Shown: positions 21,637 to 32,074 of the stretch, one piece after another
How positions within the stretch are numbered: position 1 is the stretch's first letter
Layout: each line of letters starts with the position of its first letter
Assembly (NCBI GenBank): GCA_002270565.1
Contig: NQMI01000229.1
Coordinates: 1-44,981, forward strand
Source of the DNA: Stenocarpella maydis
Taxonomy: Eukaryota > Ascomycota > Sordariomycetes > Diaporthales > Diaporthaceae
Length of the DNA: 44,981 nucleotides
Direction of reading: 5' to 3'
The notes under the pieces: generated by a model
Told to the model about the DNA's origin: nothing
The model's database searches: none
The model's input: the letters and a program-made list of their open reading frames with translations, nothing else
Translations under genes and position numbers: made by a program

Positions 21637-23264
21637 TGGGCCTGCCGCAGAAGGCGTGGACCGGTGCCGCTTATGATGAACAAGCTCGCGCTACATGTCC
21701 AGAATGCTATGAAAGCACAGGCGAGGCTGAGCTGCACGTGTACTTTGGGGACCAGGAGCAGGCCGGAGCAGGACACAATTTTATACAACTCAGTCTTCTA
21801 GAGGCAGCAGGCGATATCAAATCCATTTGGCTAGTAGTAGCAAGTGCGGATAAATTGCCTCTCCACGCTACCTACTAGTCAGGCAAGTATCGGCGCAGCT
21901 CGGGAGATGAGCATATGCGTGTTAAGATGGCTCCCTGGGTTTTTCTCAAAGCAGAGACCAAACGATTTCTGCTCACAACAAGACTCCCACCGGACCAGAC
22001 CCGCTCTCCCAGATGCAGACGGAACACGGAGACGTCACCCAAGTCCGAATGTAACCAGAACCCGGTGGGCTCTTGTTGGGTCATTTACATGCACTTGGCA
22101 AACCCCAAGTGGTCCCCACACGGCAATGGGGCACGGGATCGGTAGGATGCGCCACAAGGGGCAGTCATTTCCTGTCGTTGCAACATTCACCCGCCCAGCC
22201 TCGCGCTGAGGCTGGCGCATGGGCTTTCCCGACAGGACAGCGCTCTGTGGTTCTTCGAATCACCGTTCCCACCTCCGTCGTCCTGCAGCTGTATACATGG
22301 TATGGAGGAAGCTCCGAGACGTCCCTGGCCAACACGCAGGGATCCCTGGCCCGTAAAAGTACCTACCATGCACTTATAGAATTCATCCTAGCTAATATAT
22401 TTAATACATATATATATATATATATATATATTGGTCAATAATTATATTAATACAATTATTACATTCTATTAGCTAAAAGTATAGGTTACGGGTTTTTAAA
22501 TTCTTTTCATTTTAAATTAATAATATTAAAGTATTAATTATTAATTATTAATAAAGCTATAACTAATTATATTTTCTTTATTTACTTACTTAACTTATTT
22601 TTTTCATGACAAGTATATGAATTTATTCAACCTGGGTTTTTACCATAATTATAAGTAATAGCAAATTCATATTAAATTAATCATACAATTAATATTTATG
22701 TATTAAGTAACTAATGGTCGGGTTAATCATTAGTCCACAGCCCCTGTATGCTTATGTTGACTTCACGGCCCACACAACATGGATGACTTCATCTCAACCC
22801 CCACATTAATATGGACAAACAAGTTTCCCCGATCGAGTTTAAGGTTCTGCAATTGGCCCTGGCGCACAAAAGTGGGGCGAGTGCGTTCATCCAAAAGTCG
22901 ATGTTGCAGGGCAGGTAGTGAAGTCGGCATGGCCATACACTAACTACCTTACCTAGGTAAGTAGGTAGGTACTACAGTATGCAGCCCCTGTGATACATCA
23001 AGACTGACCTGACTGACTTGCCCGAAGCAGCAACCAGAACGAGAATTCACCATCCCCGCCTGCCTCTCCTGATTGACTGACCAAGGCCGAGCATGGGGCA
23101 TCACCGTGACGAATATCACCGAGTCCGGCAGGCCGCCGGGTTCTGGCATATAGAAAGGCTCGAGATTCCTCCATCTTGACATCGGATCCCATCGCCCAGA
23201 CCCAGGCTCCGTCAGACACCCCGTCCGCTACTCATCCGGGCTGATCAGAGCCCTCATCCCAGCC
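21637..23264. other. Intergenic region with AT-rich core and lipase promoter
   Basis: 21637-22370 contains overlapping frames on both strands with no recognised domain. A piece of the plus strand near 21690 (CPECYESTGEAELHVYFGD) may be debris of the preceding zinc-finger gene. 22385-22720 is very AT-rich, with a (TA)n run. 22950-22976 has CCTTACCTAGGTAAGTAGGT-like sequence, a motif style often seen in fungal promoters. The last ~280 bases should include the lipase promoter. Confidence 0.45.
22408..22431. repeat. (TA)n microsatellite
   Basis: About twelve uninterrupted TA units inside an AT-rich patch. Confidence 0.9.
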
Positions 23265-24638
23265 ATGGTCTCGAAGAACCGCTCACTGGCGCTCCTCACC
23301 CTCGTCCTCGTCCCCACAGCAGCGGCCCTGGGGTTCCGCGAGGTCTGCGATGGAGACTGCGAGGCTGCCATCCGCCAGTCGCTCGCCCAGGAGACGGCAC
23401 AATGGGTCAACGTCGACGTGAACCTCGACCCGTTCTACTCCAACCCGGCCAACCTGTCGGAATACGCCGTGGGCGACCTCGTCAGGTGGCAGGACATCAC
23501 CGCCTCGCAGGCGGCCAAGATCTGGACGATCCCCGCGGGCACGTCGCTGTCGCGGTTCATGTACATGAGCGAGGACATCGACGGCAAACCCATCCCGGCC
23601 ACGGCCTTCGCCCTGCTGCCCTGGTCGAACCCCCTCGGCAGCGGCCAGCCCTTCCGCACCGTGGCCTTCACGCACGGCACGGCTGGCAACCCGCGCAACT
23701 GCGCGCCCACGAACCACCGCGCGCTCTACTACGAGTGGCTGGGCGTCTTCCCGCTGGCCCAGGCCGGCTACGCCGTCGTGGCGCCCGACTACGCGGGGCT
23801 CGGCAGCGACATCCCCCAGGGCTTCATGTACGAGGCTGGCGCCCTCCACGCCGCCGACGTCGCCCACGCCCTCGCGGCCGCCCGCAGCGTCCTCGGCGGC
23901 CTCCTGTCGCGCGAGTGGGCCGTCATCGGCCACAGCGAGGGGGGGCTCACGGCGTGGCGCACAAACGAGCGCGAGGCCCTGCCCGGCAAGGCATCCGGCG
24001 GCTTCATCGGCGCCGTGGCCGTCGCCCCCGCCCTGCGGCCCCTGGCCTACATCCCCGAGTCGTTCGAGCGCGCCGCGGGGGGGCCCGTGGGCGACGTCGT
24101 GTCCATATACTGCCTGCAGTCCATCGCGAAGCTGTACCCGGAGTCCATCAGGGTCGAGGACTACGTCAGCGACATCGTGGCCAGCCTCATCCCCACCGCG
24201 GACAAGGGGTGCCTGCGCACCGGCGGCACGGCGTACGGCGCGCTGACGCTGGCCCAGCTGTACAAGAACACCAGCTGGCTGTCCCACCCGGACGTGGTCG
24301 ACTGGCAGGCGCGCTACAACGGCGCCGCGGGCCCGCGCGAGCTCGCCGCCCCGATGCTGGTCGTCCTGGGGGCCAACGACACCCTCACGTACCCCCACGT
24401 CGCCGAGGAGGACTTCAACGCGACCTGCGCGCGGTTCCCCGGGTCGTCCGCCGAGCTGCTGGTCTATCCCGACCTCGGCCACGGCCCCGCGTACCAGGCC
24501 TCGCAGGTCAAATACCTCCAGTGGCTTGCTGACCGCTTCGATAAGGTGCCGGTGAGGCAGGGGTGCTCCAGGAGGGACGTTGAGCCTGCTAGGAAGTTCT
24601 CGTCCCTGACGCAGCTCGTCTGGTCGGGTACTCCCTAG
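23265..24638 (+). CDS. Secretory triacylglycerol lipase, CAL-A/LIP family
   Basis: Single-exon, GC-rich gene for 457 residues, a usual length for this alpha/beta-hydrolase family. A signal peptide (MVSKNRSLALLTLVLVPTAAA) is followed by DPFYSNPANL near residue 55, the family's early landmark. The nucleophile elbow is GHSEGG with Ser224; the candidate acid is Asp372 in LGANDTLT and the candidate His is His406 in DLGHGPAY. THGTAGNPRNCAPTNH (about residue 140-155) and APDYAGLGSDIPQGFMYE are the expected oxyanion and strand regions. Cysteines in the N-terminal FREVCDGDCEAA and in C391 suggest disulphides. Secreted lipases of this family hydrolyse long-chain esters outside the cell. The strong GC bias at third positions makes long false frames on both strands. 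Confidence 0.93.
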   Translation: MVSKNRSLALLTLVLVPTAAALGFREVCDGDCEAAIRQSLAQETAQWVNVDVNLDPFYSNPANLSEYAVGDLVRWQDITASQAAKIWTIPAGTSLSRFMYMSEDIDGKPIPATAFALLPWSNPLGSGQPFRTVAFTHGTAGNPRNCAPTNHRALYYEWLGVFPLAQAGYAVVAPDYAGLGSDIPQGFMYEAGALHAADVAHALAAARSVLGGLLSREWAVIGHSEGGLTAWRTNEREALPGKASGGFIGAVAVAPALRPLAYIPESFERAAGGPVGDVVSIYCLQSIAKLYPESIRVEDYVSDIVASLIPTADKGCLRTGGTAYGALTLAQLYKNTSWLSHPDVVDWQARYNGAAGPRELAAPMLVVLGANDTLTYPHVAEEDFNATCARFPGSSAELLVYPDLGHGPAYQASQVKYLQWLADRFDKVPVRQGCSRRDVEPARKFSSLTQLVWSGTP

Positions 24639-26233
24639 TGGTGGGGCCGGAGGTTCTCACACCGCGCTGCCTTTGTGCTGCTGTGCCTGTGCCGGGGTAT
24701 GTCGAATACCAGACGGTCTTTGCACACGTCCAGATGGGGATGGAGGTCCGATCTGTAACATCTGTATCAGATATAGTGTCTAACTTGTTTAATACTGGCT
24801 TCTGGCCATGATGGAGGCTTACCTAGGCACTATAAGCAATGGCTCGTGCTGGAAGTAGCAGCCGGGGCTGCCATGGTTCAATAGGCAATTCTTAGTTCCG
24901 GTTTGCAGGATTGGAATAGCTACCAAATACAAGACACGAATATCCTCAAGAAGAAAACCCTACGCACTGTGCTGAGTGCTACACAGTCCACCAGTGGTTT
25001 CATGATAATATTAGAAAGCATTTGCTCACGCGATGGGAAATAGGAAGCAGCTGCTGTGTTTGATATGTGTAGCATAGAGGTCATGTATAAGGGTGGCATA
25101 CTGAGAAAATTCTTGCAATGCCACGATAGTTCCGCAAAATATATCTAGTTCTCAGTATGAAGTTGTTTCGAGTCTAAAACTCATGCACCCAAGTCGAAGA
25201 AATAAGAACTAGATACGTAGAACCTTTATAACTTGGCCTATGAATGGCTCTGGCTGAGTTTAGACCATGGGTATGATACATATGGTTCTGGAGGCACACT
25301 TTTTCCAAGAGCCGCACTACAGGGATGCAGACTGGGCATGTGGTCTCGGTGTTTGAAGGATGTTGCTTAAATGCGTAGGCCTGGAGTGGCTCACGGCTTC
25401 TGAATGGGAGAAGTCCTGGCAGTAGTTGCTGATATCTATCCAATACGGGATTAGTCCAATGGATGTTGGATGTGCATGACGCTTGCAAGGACAATTGCTA
25501 CTCACTACACTCATCCGACGGCAGAGAGATGGCTTTTACAACCCACATAAAGCATAGTCTCAGTCGCACACCTCTACCCGGACTGGAAACAGCGGCGGAC
25601 CTGCTGAAATCTCCTATCCTGCCTTCGGCTCCCAGGCCGAGCTCCAGCGGGGGTGACGCCTGCCTTGCCTCCAGTATCTTGCTGGAGGGTGGGCTCCCCG
25701 GGCGATGATGGCGTTGAGCGGGTCAGTTCCTGGCCGAAGCCGACCGCCGAGGTCAGCAACCAGCGGCGCTGTGAGAGCCCGCACCAGCATCCCCGGCGAG
25801 ATTCAGTCGTCTGTTTACAACACACCGTGCGGGAGGGGAGGTGGGTGTGGCTTAGTTGCTCCTCAGCCACACGTATCGGCCGAGCCTTGTGCGCTCTAAG
25901 TAGCCGTATTCACGATGCCTTGTCACTGAACCTGCCTCTCGGCGTCGTCAGCTGCCTGCTTCAGAGCATCAGGATGATACACGGTTCAGCCGCAAACACC
26001 ATGGGATGACTTTTTATGCATCGTGGTAACTGGTTGCAGTTGACTGATTGACAAAGCTTAGATAATTCACACTACTGCTGTGCCACCACACCACACATTC
26101 TTGAAGTCGACGACCCCGCATGGCAAGGTCCGACTCTCGCGCTGCATTCAGATTCTTGTCTACTGTTCGTTCCCTACTGAGCGGGTCTTTCTCGCTGTGC
26201 TCAAGCGTATACCAGTCAGATAAGCCACCGACA
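24639..26233. other. Intergenic, no supported gene
   Basis: Begins with the lipase 3' region. At 25174-25494 the minus strand has an open frame without an ATG containing TTCPVCIPVVRLLEKVCLQN then HMYHTHG. The CxxC and HxxxxH pattern resembles a C2H2-like finger, but neighbouring frames do not extend it. 25550-25900 is GC-rich and lacks a convincing frame. The promoter of the 26.2-kb gene should lie after about 26000. Confidence 0.4.
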
Positions 26234-26625
26234 ATGTCCTCAGACAAGCATACCCCTCCAGCCGGTCTCGGTCAGGTGAAACGTCAGCACGTTGTTCAGG
26301 CAAGTATCCCTCAGATGGCACCGCAAGGGTCCTCCCTAACAGCTGGCTCCCTGTACAGGATGGCGAACCCGGGGCCGACCAGCCACCACCCCAGGATGAT
26401 GTGGCAGAGGCTATCCCTGATCACTTCAAAGTCACAAAGGCCTTTCCGCCCCGTGGGGAATGGCGACTGTACCGGCTGGCTACAAGCACGGAATTCTCTT
26501 GCTGTCGCTGTCGCAAGACCAAGAAGTCGAAGCTCGTTGCTATCAAGGAGGGGAACTGGGGCCAGCTCTGGTGCAACGGGTGCTACGGGGAGCTGCTTGC
26601 GTCGGACGCCACTCCCGGGTCTTAG
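26234..26625 (+). CDS. Small cysteine-motif (CCxC...CxxC) protein with a GC-AG intron
   Basis: Exons are 26234-26299 and 26359-26625, giving 110 residues. The 59-nt intron starts GCAAGT, the canonical GC donor, has a CTAAC branch and ends ACAG. The join is in phase and gives VVQ followed by DGEPGADQPPPQDDVAEA. The conserved part is the C-terminal half: FSCCRCRKTKKSKLVAIKEG (Cys70-Cys71-x-Cys73) and WCNGCYGELL (Cys94-x2-Cys97), which could bind one zinc ion. Small fungal proteins with this CCRC...CNGC core are known only as hypothetical. The N-terminus is Pro/Asp-rich and probably disordered. The frame continues upstream of the chosen ATG in another phase only. Confidence 0.72.
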
Positions 26626-26817
26626 TGGGACTGGGTGTCGGGAGGTGTGACCATGATGAGCGATGAGCTGGCGTATCCTCTTATTTCCGCAGGACCGAAC
26701 ACTGGGTTTCGGATTGCACACTCACCAAAAAACTCGCTGCGAGCAAGCACTCGGGAATGGCATCGGGATGAGGGGTGAGGTCCGGCCGGCAGAGGCCGTA
26801 TAGCCGGGCATGCAGGA

Positions 26818-27069
26818 CTATACGTCCCTAGTGCTTGAGCTGAGGGGTTCGGAAGAGAAGGGAATGCCCTCGGGCAGGGCGGCAGGCACGTTGTTCCCCA
26901 AGACCTCGTCCAGGGCCTGCTTGACGACGTGGATCATTGTGCTGGTCACGAGTCCTGGGTAGCCCTGCTCCGGTGCTACGAGGCGGTCTGGGGGCAGGAT
27001 CCGGGGAGCGGTGATAGGTTTTGCATTGCTGCTGGTTTTTTGTCCCTGGTTCAGGTTTACGAGTGTTTT
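26818..27069 (-). CDS. Possible terminal exon of an unrecognised gene
   Basis: An open frame without a suitable ATG, running from a TAA at about 27072 to TAG at 26818. It reads naturally: ITAPRILPPDRLVAPEQGYP, then VTSTMIHVVKQALDEVLGNN, then VPAALPEGIPFSSEPL. The composition and the helical middle resemble a real protein C-terminus. The upstream exon might lie in the 27.2-28.2 kb region on the same strand, but I could not find a phase-compatible join. Confidence 0.3.
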   Translation of the reverse strand, partial: KTLVNLNQGQKTSSNAKPITAPRILPPDRLVAPEQGYPGLVTSTMIHVVKQALDEVLGNNVPAALPEGIPFSSEPLSSSTRDV

Positions 27070-27599
27070 TTAAGGCTGAAATCATGCCTCGGAAAAGACC
27101 TGATCTTCCGGCCTAGGGGCGCATAGGAACAATTTTTATGACTAGAGTCAGACGTTTCAGACCTGAATGGACAGTAGAGCAGAAGAGCAGACCATCTGTG
27201 AGCCGGGGATACCATATATCCTCCGCCCCTTATTTCGGGGAGCCCCTTGGTGAGGCCAGCAATAAACTGCCCCCCTTTTCATGCAGCACACCCAATGTCT
27301 TTACAGGTCTATCTGGTCTGTTTGTTGGGTGAGTGTGTGTATGGAGATATCAGCTGCCCCCCCGGAAATTGTATATATCCCAGGCGCACACACAATCCAG
27401 GAGCAGAGACACGGGCCGGTCCCGGGAGGAAAGCATCGCAGAGGTCCGTGGCCAGCAGCCACCACCTGCGGCAGTCGGCCTCCCGGAGCATCATGGCTGC
27501 CGAGGGTCTGGCCAGAGAAGCAGGGGCTGCTGGATGTTGCATGTGATGCTTTTACTGCCGCTGCCGCGCCGGCCTGCTTCTGCTTCTATTTATGCCGCC

Positions 27600-28178
27600 T
27601 TATCTCTGGGGCCAGGATCGCGACACACATGCAGCAGGAGATGAGGAACGAGATGCCCCTGGAATGGAGCAAGCACAGGGCCCGCAGGAGGGTCTGTCGG
27701 AAGCGGCCTGGAGGTCACCGCGCCGGACGTGGATGAGGCCACGGCTGTGGCTGGACGGGGCCTCGCCCTCGCGTGGGTATCGTTGGCCGATGGAGCTCAG
27801 CACGGAGGCCCACGACACGAGGCGGTAGTGTGCGTGGCCTGGTGGGTGGGGAGGGGGCTGAGGGACCCAGCAGTCGATGGACCGAGGGGCGGGATCCTGC
27901 CTGATGGCGGGGGGCTTGAATGTCGGGCCTGGAAGCCTGGCGTAGAGGTGGATTAGGGGCTGGGTCTGCCATCGGAAGGCCTCATCAGTCGAGCACTGGG
28001 ACGGCGCAGCCAAGGGCAGTGACGACCGGGTCCTGGTTTTGTTCTTCCTCCTGTCGGCGTTGGTTTTGGTGTCGGTGTTACTGTCGCTGTTGCTGTCCAT
28101 TCTGCGCAGGTGGAGGTCCTCATCGGCGTCGCCCATCGTGACAATCAGCCCACCATGGTGGCGAGGATGAGATGGCAT
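27600..28178 (-). CDS. Hypothetical 192-residue protein
   Basis: ATG-started frame. It has a low-complexity Asp/Ser/Thr-Asn part (residues about 25-45, DSNSDSNTDTKTNADRRKNK) and Pro-rich segments. There is no domain, signal peptide or membrane helix in this frame. GC-rich DNA makes long frames by chance, so this may not be real; it could also be the 5' part of a gene ending at 26818. Confidence 0.22.
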   Translation of the reverse strand: MPSHPRHHGGLIVTMGDADEDLHLRRMDSNSDSNTDTKTNADRRKNKTRTRSSLPLAAPSQCSTDEAFRWQTQPLIHLYARLPGPTFKPPAIRQDPAPRSIDCWVPQPPPHPPGHAHYRLVSWASVLSSIGQRYPREGEAPSSHSRGLIHVRRGDLQAASDRPSCGPCACSIPGASRSSSPAACVSRSWPQR

Positions 28179-29444
28179 TGTGGCTGCTTAGCGGACACGT
28201 AGCATGATGGCGTCCAGGGTCAGTAGGTGAGTAGCAAGCACAGCCGAGTTGATGATGCGGAGATGTCCGGTGGTCATGGTCGTGGTGCTCGAGGTGGCGG
28301 CAGCAGCCCTGGTGGTTATGGTGAGAGAGAAGAGAAGGTGTTTGTATTAACCACCACTTGTCTCCCCAAAATCAGAATCACCAACGCTATGAAATAACAA
28401 ATAACAAAACACTGGCTATGGCATCATAAGCGTATATGGTTTGCCTGCCGCCCAACGTTGATAATAGCACGTGAGGTTTCCTGCACATGTGGCTGTTCCT
28501 AAAACCATCACAGGGACTCGGTAGCCATGTAGCCAGATGTATTTTCAACTTGATTAAAAAGAACAACACATGTGAAAACCCGGCCGAGCCAGGGAGGCAG
28601 GAGCTGCAAGACGGGGCTGGCGTCTGTGATGCTCGGGCTGAAGAGCTTACACGATTCATGTCGACGCTAACGAGGCGCAGCACTTATAGTCGATGGTCTC
28701 GTCAAGGCCCGGCCCACATCAGCCAGTAGGAGCGGTGCTTACTGCGGCCTGGGCCATCTGACGTGGAAGATACAGAGGGCCGGGACCTACGTCAAGGTTA
28801 GGGTAAGGTTCAGAACCACGCTGGAGGTGCTCGTTGCAGCGCGCAAGGATGCGTTTCTGGCACATGATAAGAGTTCCAACCCCCTCCCCCCGTTATGGAA
28901 TCAGGCCGACTAAGCAGGTATCAGCTCGCCTTGGACGGGCTGCTTGGTTGTGTATCAACCAGCTTGGAAATCCGGACTGCGGCGCTGGGGACCCGCTTAT
29001 AACAACTCAGTCCAGCTCCGTCTCCGGATATTGTCGACAAGAAGTATCATGACAGCTCTCCAGCATTTCTATACGCCCAACTTCATCACCCGCTGGGCCG
29101 GCAGGACGGGCAGCTGGGAGGGGAGCTGGGCCTTGTGTAGCTGGGAGGTGTCATGCATCCATGTGTCCAGCTCGGCTTCATGACGTGACAAGTCTCAGCG
29201 GGTAGAATGTTGAAGAATTGTGCCGCGGAGACATATCACGTCAATTTTGCCGTGGTGTTGAACGGGGCCAGTCGAGTCTGCCATTGACGTGATTGATTTA
29301 TGTACTTGGTGGATGCTATCTCATGGCTATCATACGTCTGCCTATTTCCTCGCGTCTGCGCGATACAGGACCGAGTCAACACTTTAAAATTCAGAGCGAT
29401 AAACATCCATCCAGAGCAAGCCAAGAGAGACAGCGAGAATTGGC

Positions 29445-30969
29445 TTATGGGAAAGTGTCCCCAAGATAGGCACCATCAGTTACTATCAGTTTAGTATAAT
29501 TATCTCCACGAATCGTGAAAGGCTCAGGGAAATGAACATCAAATCCAACAACACTAGTACCGGCAAAGATATATTTATTAAAAAAGTCTTCCTCATCATC
29601 CGCTGTCCTTGTATACGCAACGTATTGGCTCATTGTGCTCATAAAAACCTAGAGAATACATATATTTAGCCATTGATGAAGCAATTCAGGTAGGAGAAAA
29701 TATAAAAGGAACGGATATCAAGATAGATATACTCACCCCTATATAGAAACGGGCCTTAAGGAGCACCTGGAAATCAATGATCGCCCTGGAATCAAAGTCA
29801 AGCATATCCATAAGTGCTAGGTCATCCGGATCCGATTGCAAGATTGTCCATTTATCATGCACGGTAAAATTTAGTAACACCAACTTTTCTCGAAATGTCT
29901 CAATCGCCTGCTGATTCCCTGAGCTCACATACACTGCCGATACATCCATACCGGCCGAGACTGTCTCACGGATCTTGAGCATCTCGGCCTCATAGAGAGA
30001 CATCTGCTGGTCAGCGCTGCCCCAGCCTCCCGGCCAGTCATTCTCCCCGCGGAGGTGGACCCCGATAAAGGCCCCGCCGTTAAGCTGCGGGCTGCGTGCG
30101 ATGGTGTCGCCGACCTCGAGGAGGTCGGCGCGGTATGGGACAGCGAAGTGGAGTTCCTTGCGGATGGTGTCGAGCTCGTTGGAGATACGGTAGTTCCAGC
30201 CGATATACGCGTCCCCATACTCAAATATCGTGGTATTCTGTTGCGGCTCATTCTTGCTGCTTGGCACTGAGACGACTGTCGTGCCCTCGCCCGTTATGAA
30301 GCCAGGAGATGCCCCTGCTAAACTTGCAGCATCCTGGAGCGCGGGCAAGGCCACATTCTCGCGAAAGGTACCACTCGCAAAGGGCGGCTGTGTATATACG
30401 CGCACTGGCGGCCTCAGTACTGTCGCCATGTCTGCCAGCTCCCCCAGGGGGGGCACCGCGTCCGTGGTGTTGAGGCCATCGCAGGCGGCACGGAGCTGTA
30501 GTTTTGGACAGTTGACAGCCATGGCTTTCTGGAGCGCCCCTAGGTCCCACCAGGAATCAAGGCACTGTTCCTGGCCGTTGGTATTAACGAGGTCCTCGCC
30601 TCGGATGGTGACGGACGGGAGGATAAGCCCCGAACCGGCGTCGATGGCCCATCGCAAGCAGGTCTGCACGCGATTGCGGGCATTGTTGAGGCCACCACAG
30701 AAAGACTTCTTCTCAGGTCCACAGCCACTATGGCAATGGAGCCAGAGGTTTGGAACCCATCTTGTCTCTGAGCAGAGACGTTGGAGGTGTGGGAGGTGCA
30801 GCTCGTGGCGGTTGAAGGTGGGCCAGGGGGCGACGGCATTGAAAGTATGGGGAAAGCTCTTGTGAAATCTGGGCAGCTTGTACAAATCGGTATGGCTCTG
30901 GAGTAGAATCACTAAGTCAAGACAGGCGAGCAAGACCAGCGCGATAGTCATGCGCGAACGAGCCAACAT
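29445..30969 (-). CDS. GDP-fucose protein O-fucosyltransferase-like protein
   Basis: Exons (minus) are 30969-29737 and 29648-29445, giving 478 residues. The 88-nt intron (GTGAGT to TCTAG) rejoins LLKARFYIG with VFMSTMSQYVAYTRT, as the family reads. The start ATG gives a type II membrane anchor (MLARSRMTIALVLLACLDLV), so a Golgi or ER lumenal enzyme is expected. Family features include ARNRVQTCLRWAIDAGSGLI, a typical N-terminal substrate region, and FIGVHLRGENDWPGG with His305-Leu-Arg307 and Glu309, equivalent to the GDP-fucose-binding HxRxE motif; LDFDSRAIIDFQVLLKARF precedes the last exon. Fungal members of this fold are mostly uncharacterised, and the fucose specificity is not proven. It is divergent to the GT92-like gene across a 1.37-kb promoter region. 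Confidence 0.82.
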
Positions 30970-31128
30970 GTTAACCACGCTTCTTCAGCCGAAGGGCATA
31001 TGGCGATCTGAACAACTTGAGGAAGACATGAAATTGATGAATGCAAAAAGATTTTTAGGCATTGAATTTATGTTGTCTCTGTGTCGGCATTGTTAATAGC
31101 GAGCCTGAGACAATCGCGATCTGTAGTT

Positions 31129-31358
31129 GTAAGAATCTGAGGGGATGAAGATTTAAGTATATTCAGTCGACTATTTGGGCGGGCGAACAGCCATGTATAT
31201 ATAGACAAATAGACAGCAATTCCTCAGACTTCCGTCAGCTAACCATGGCCGAGTAATAGGTCAGTAGCAGTTAGCTTACAGCCTGTAGCTGTTGGTTATA
31301 AGGCTAATTTAGGTTTAACGCCAACATACTACCCGCGTTATTAGGGTGTTTTTTTTAG
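31129..31358 (+). repeat. Left arm of a ~230-bp imperfect inverted repeat
   Basis: Matches the reverse complement of 31848-32074 with many substitutions and few gaps. Shared blocks include GGCGAACAGCC, CAATTCCTCAGACTT, GCCGAGTAATAGG and CTAATTTAGGT. Weaker similarity continues outward (CAATCGC...CTGT). The arm begins about 160 bp upstream of the fucosyltransferase-like ATG. Confidence 0.85.
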
Positions 31359-31375
31359 AGTAGTCCTAGCTAGCT

Positions 31376-31513
31376 AGGGAGCACAATAGCGCGTGCTCCC
31401 TTCCCAATCGATCCATAATCGCATTCTCTCAAGTGTCCCAAAATCACGCACTGGAATTTGTATGATATGACAACGGAAGGGAGCACGCATTGGAATGTAG
31501 TATGTTATGTCAA
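31376..31513. repeat. Short hairpin and direct repeats between the arms
   Basis: GGGAGCAC (31378) and GTGCTCCC (31393) form a small hairpin. GTGCTCCCTTCC pairs again with GGAAGGGAGCAC near 31475. Two direct repeats of about 29 bases starting CACGCACTGGAATTTGTATG (31445) and CACGCATTGGAATGTAGTAT (31484) follow each other 39 bases apart. Confidence 0.75.
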
Positions 31514-31547
31514 GGGGTGAAGCTTAATCGCTAACTTTAATAGCAGC

Positions 31548-31850
31548 TTAACAACTTAGAATGCAGTCTTCAATACCTCCCTTTGCATCTCTAAGAATGC
31601 GGAATTTAAGACATTCATGGATAGTTACTTTATAAACAACCAGGGCTGTAGCTCCCAGATTGGGTTTCTGATTGCTCTGGTCTGTGAGAAGCCGGGCAGG
31701 TAGCCGGCAGAGTGGAACATCACGCGGAATGTCCAGATATCTACTATGTAGGTGCCTAGCCCGCCACTGAGACAGGAGTCCAGGAGGGGGCTCACAGACG
31801 AGAGACTGGCGCAGGGCCCGTGGGTCCAAAGTTCCAGATTCTACTGACAT
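31548..31850 (-). CDS. Hypothetical 100-residue protein between the repeat arms
   Basis: ATG-started frame beginning MSVESGTLDPRALRQSLVCE. The first ~57 bases are repeated in direct orientation at 32076-32135, just outside the right arm, where the minus strand reads VSGPLDSRALRQSLVCECKN. Several of the differences are synonymous. This hints that the module was once coding. I do not recognise the protein, and the rest of the frame has no domain. Confidence 0.3.
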   Translation of the reverse strand: MSVESGTLDPRALRQSLVCEPPPGLLSQWRARHLHSRYLDIPRDVPLCRLPARLLTDQSNQKPNLGATALVVYKVTIHECLKFRILRDAKGGIEDCILSC

Positions 31851-32074
31851 ATTCTAAAAAATACCCTAGTAACACCGGTGGTATATTGGTGTTATACCTA
31901 AATTAGTCTTATAACTGACAGCTATAGGCTGTGTACTAACTAATACTAGCCTATTACTCGGCTATAGTTAGCCGAGAAAAGTCTGAGGAATTGCCGTCCA
32001 TTTGTCTATATAGAGGGCTGTTCGCCCACCCCAACAGTCTGAATATACTCAATCTTCATCCCTTCGGATTCTTG
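31848..32074 (-). repeat. Right arm of the ~230-bp imperfect inverted repeat
   Basis: Reverse complement of the left arm. Its outer end lies about 270 bp before the GT92-like ATG. No clear target-site duplication was found outside either arm. Confidence 0.85.

Larger units (their letters stand above)
26626..29444. other. 2.8-kb region with only weak coding candidates
   Basis: Apart from two minus-strand candidates listed separately (26818-27069 and 27600-28178) I find no gene. Frames on both strands overlap in the GC-rich part (27300-28150) and none shows a known domain. A minus-strand hydrophobic reading near 27600-27720 (ISFLISCCMCVAILAP) looks like a membrane helix but is not in frame with its neighbours. 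28330-29440 shows nothing recognisable. Confidence 0.4.

Noticed and set aside
23283..24532. Very long frames on both strands overlapping the lipase (376 codons plus, 399 codons minus)
   Set aside because: They are Arg/Gly/Ala-rich shadows caused by the GC-rich third positions of the lipase gene, whose own frame has a signal peptide and the candidate Ser/Asp/His triad.
30230..30865. 211-codon plus-strand frame over the fucosyltransferase-like gene
   Set aside because: It is antisense to a well-supported coding frame, with no domain and no splice or start context.
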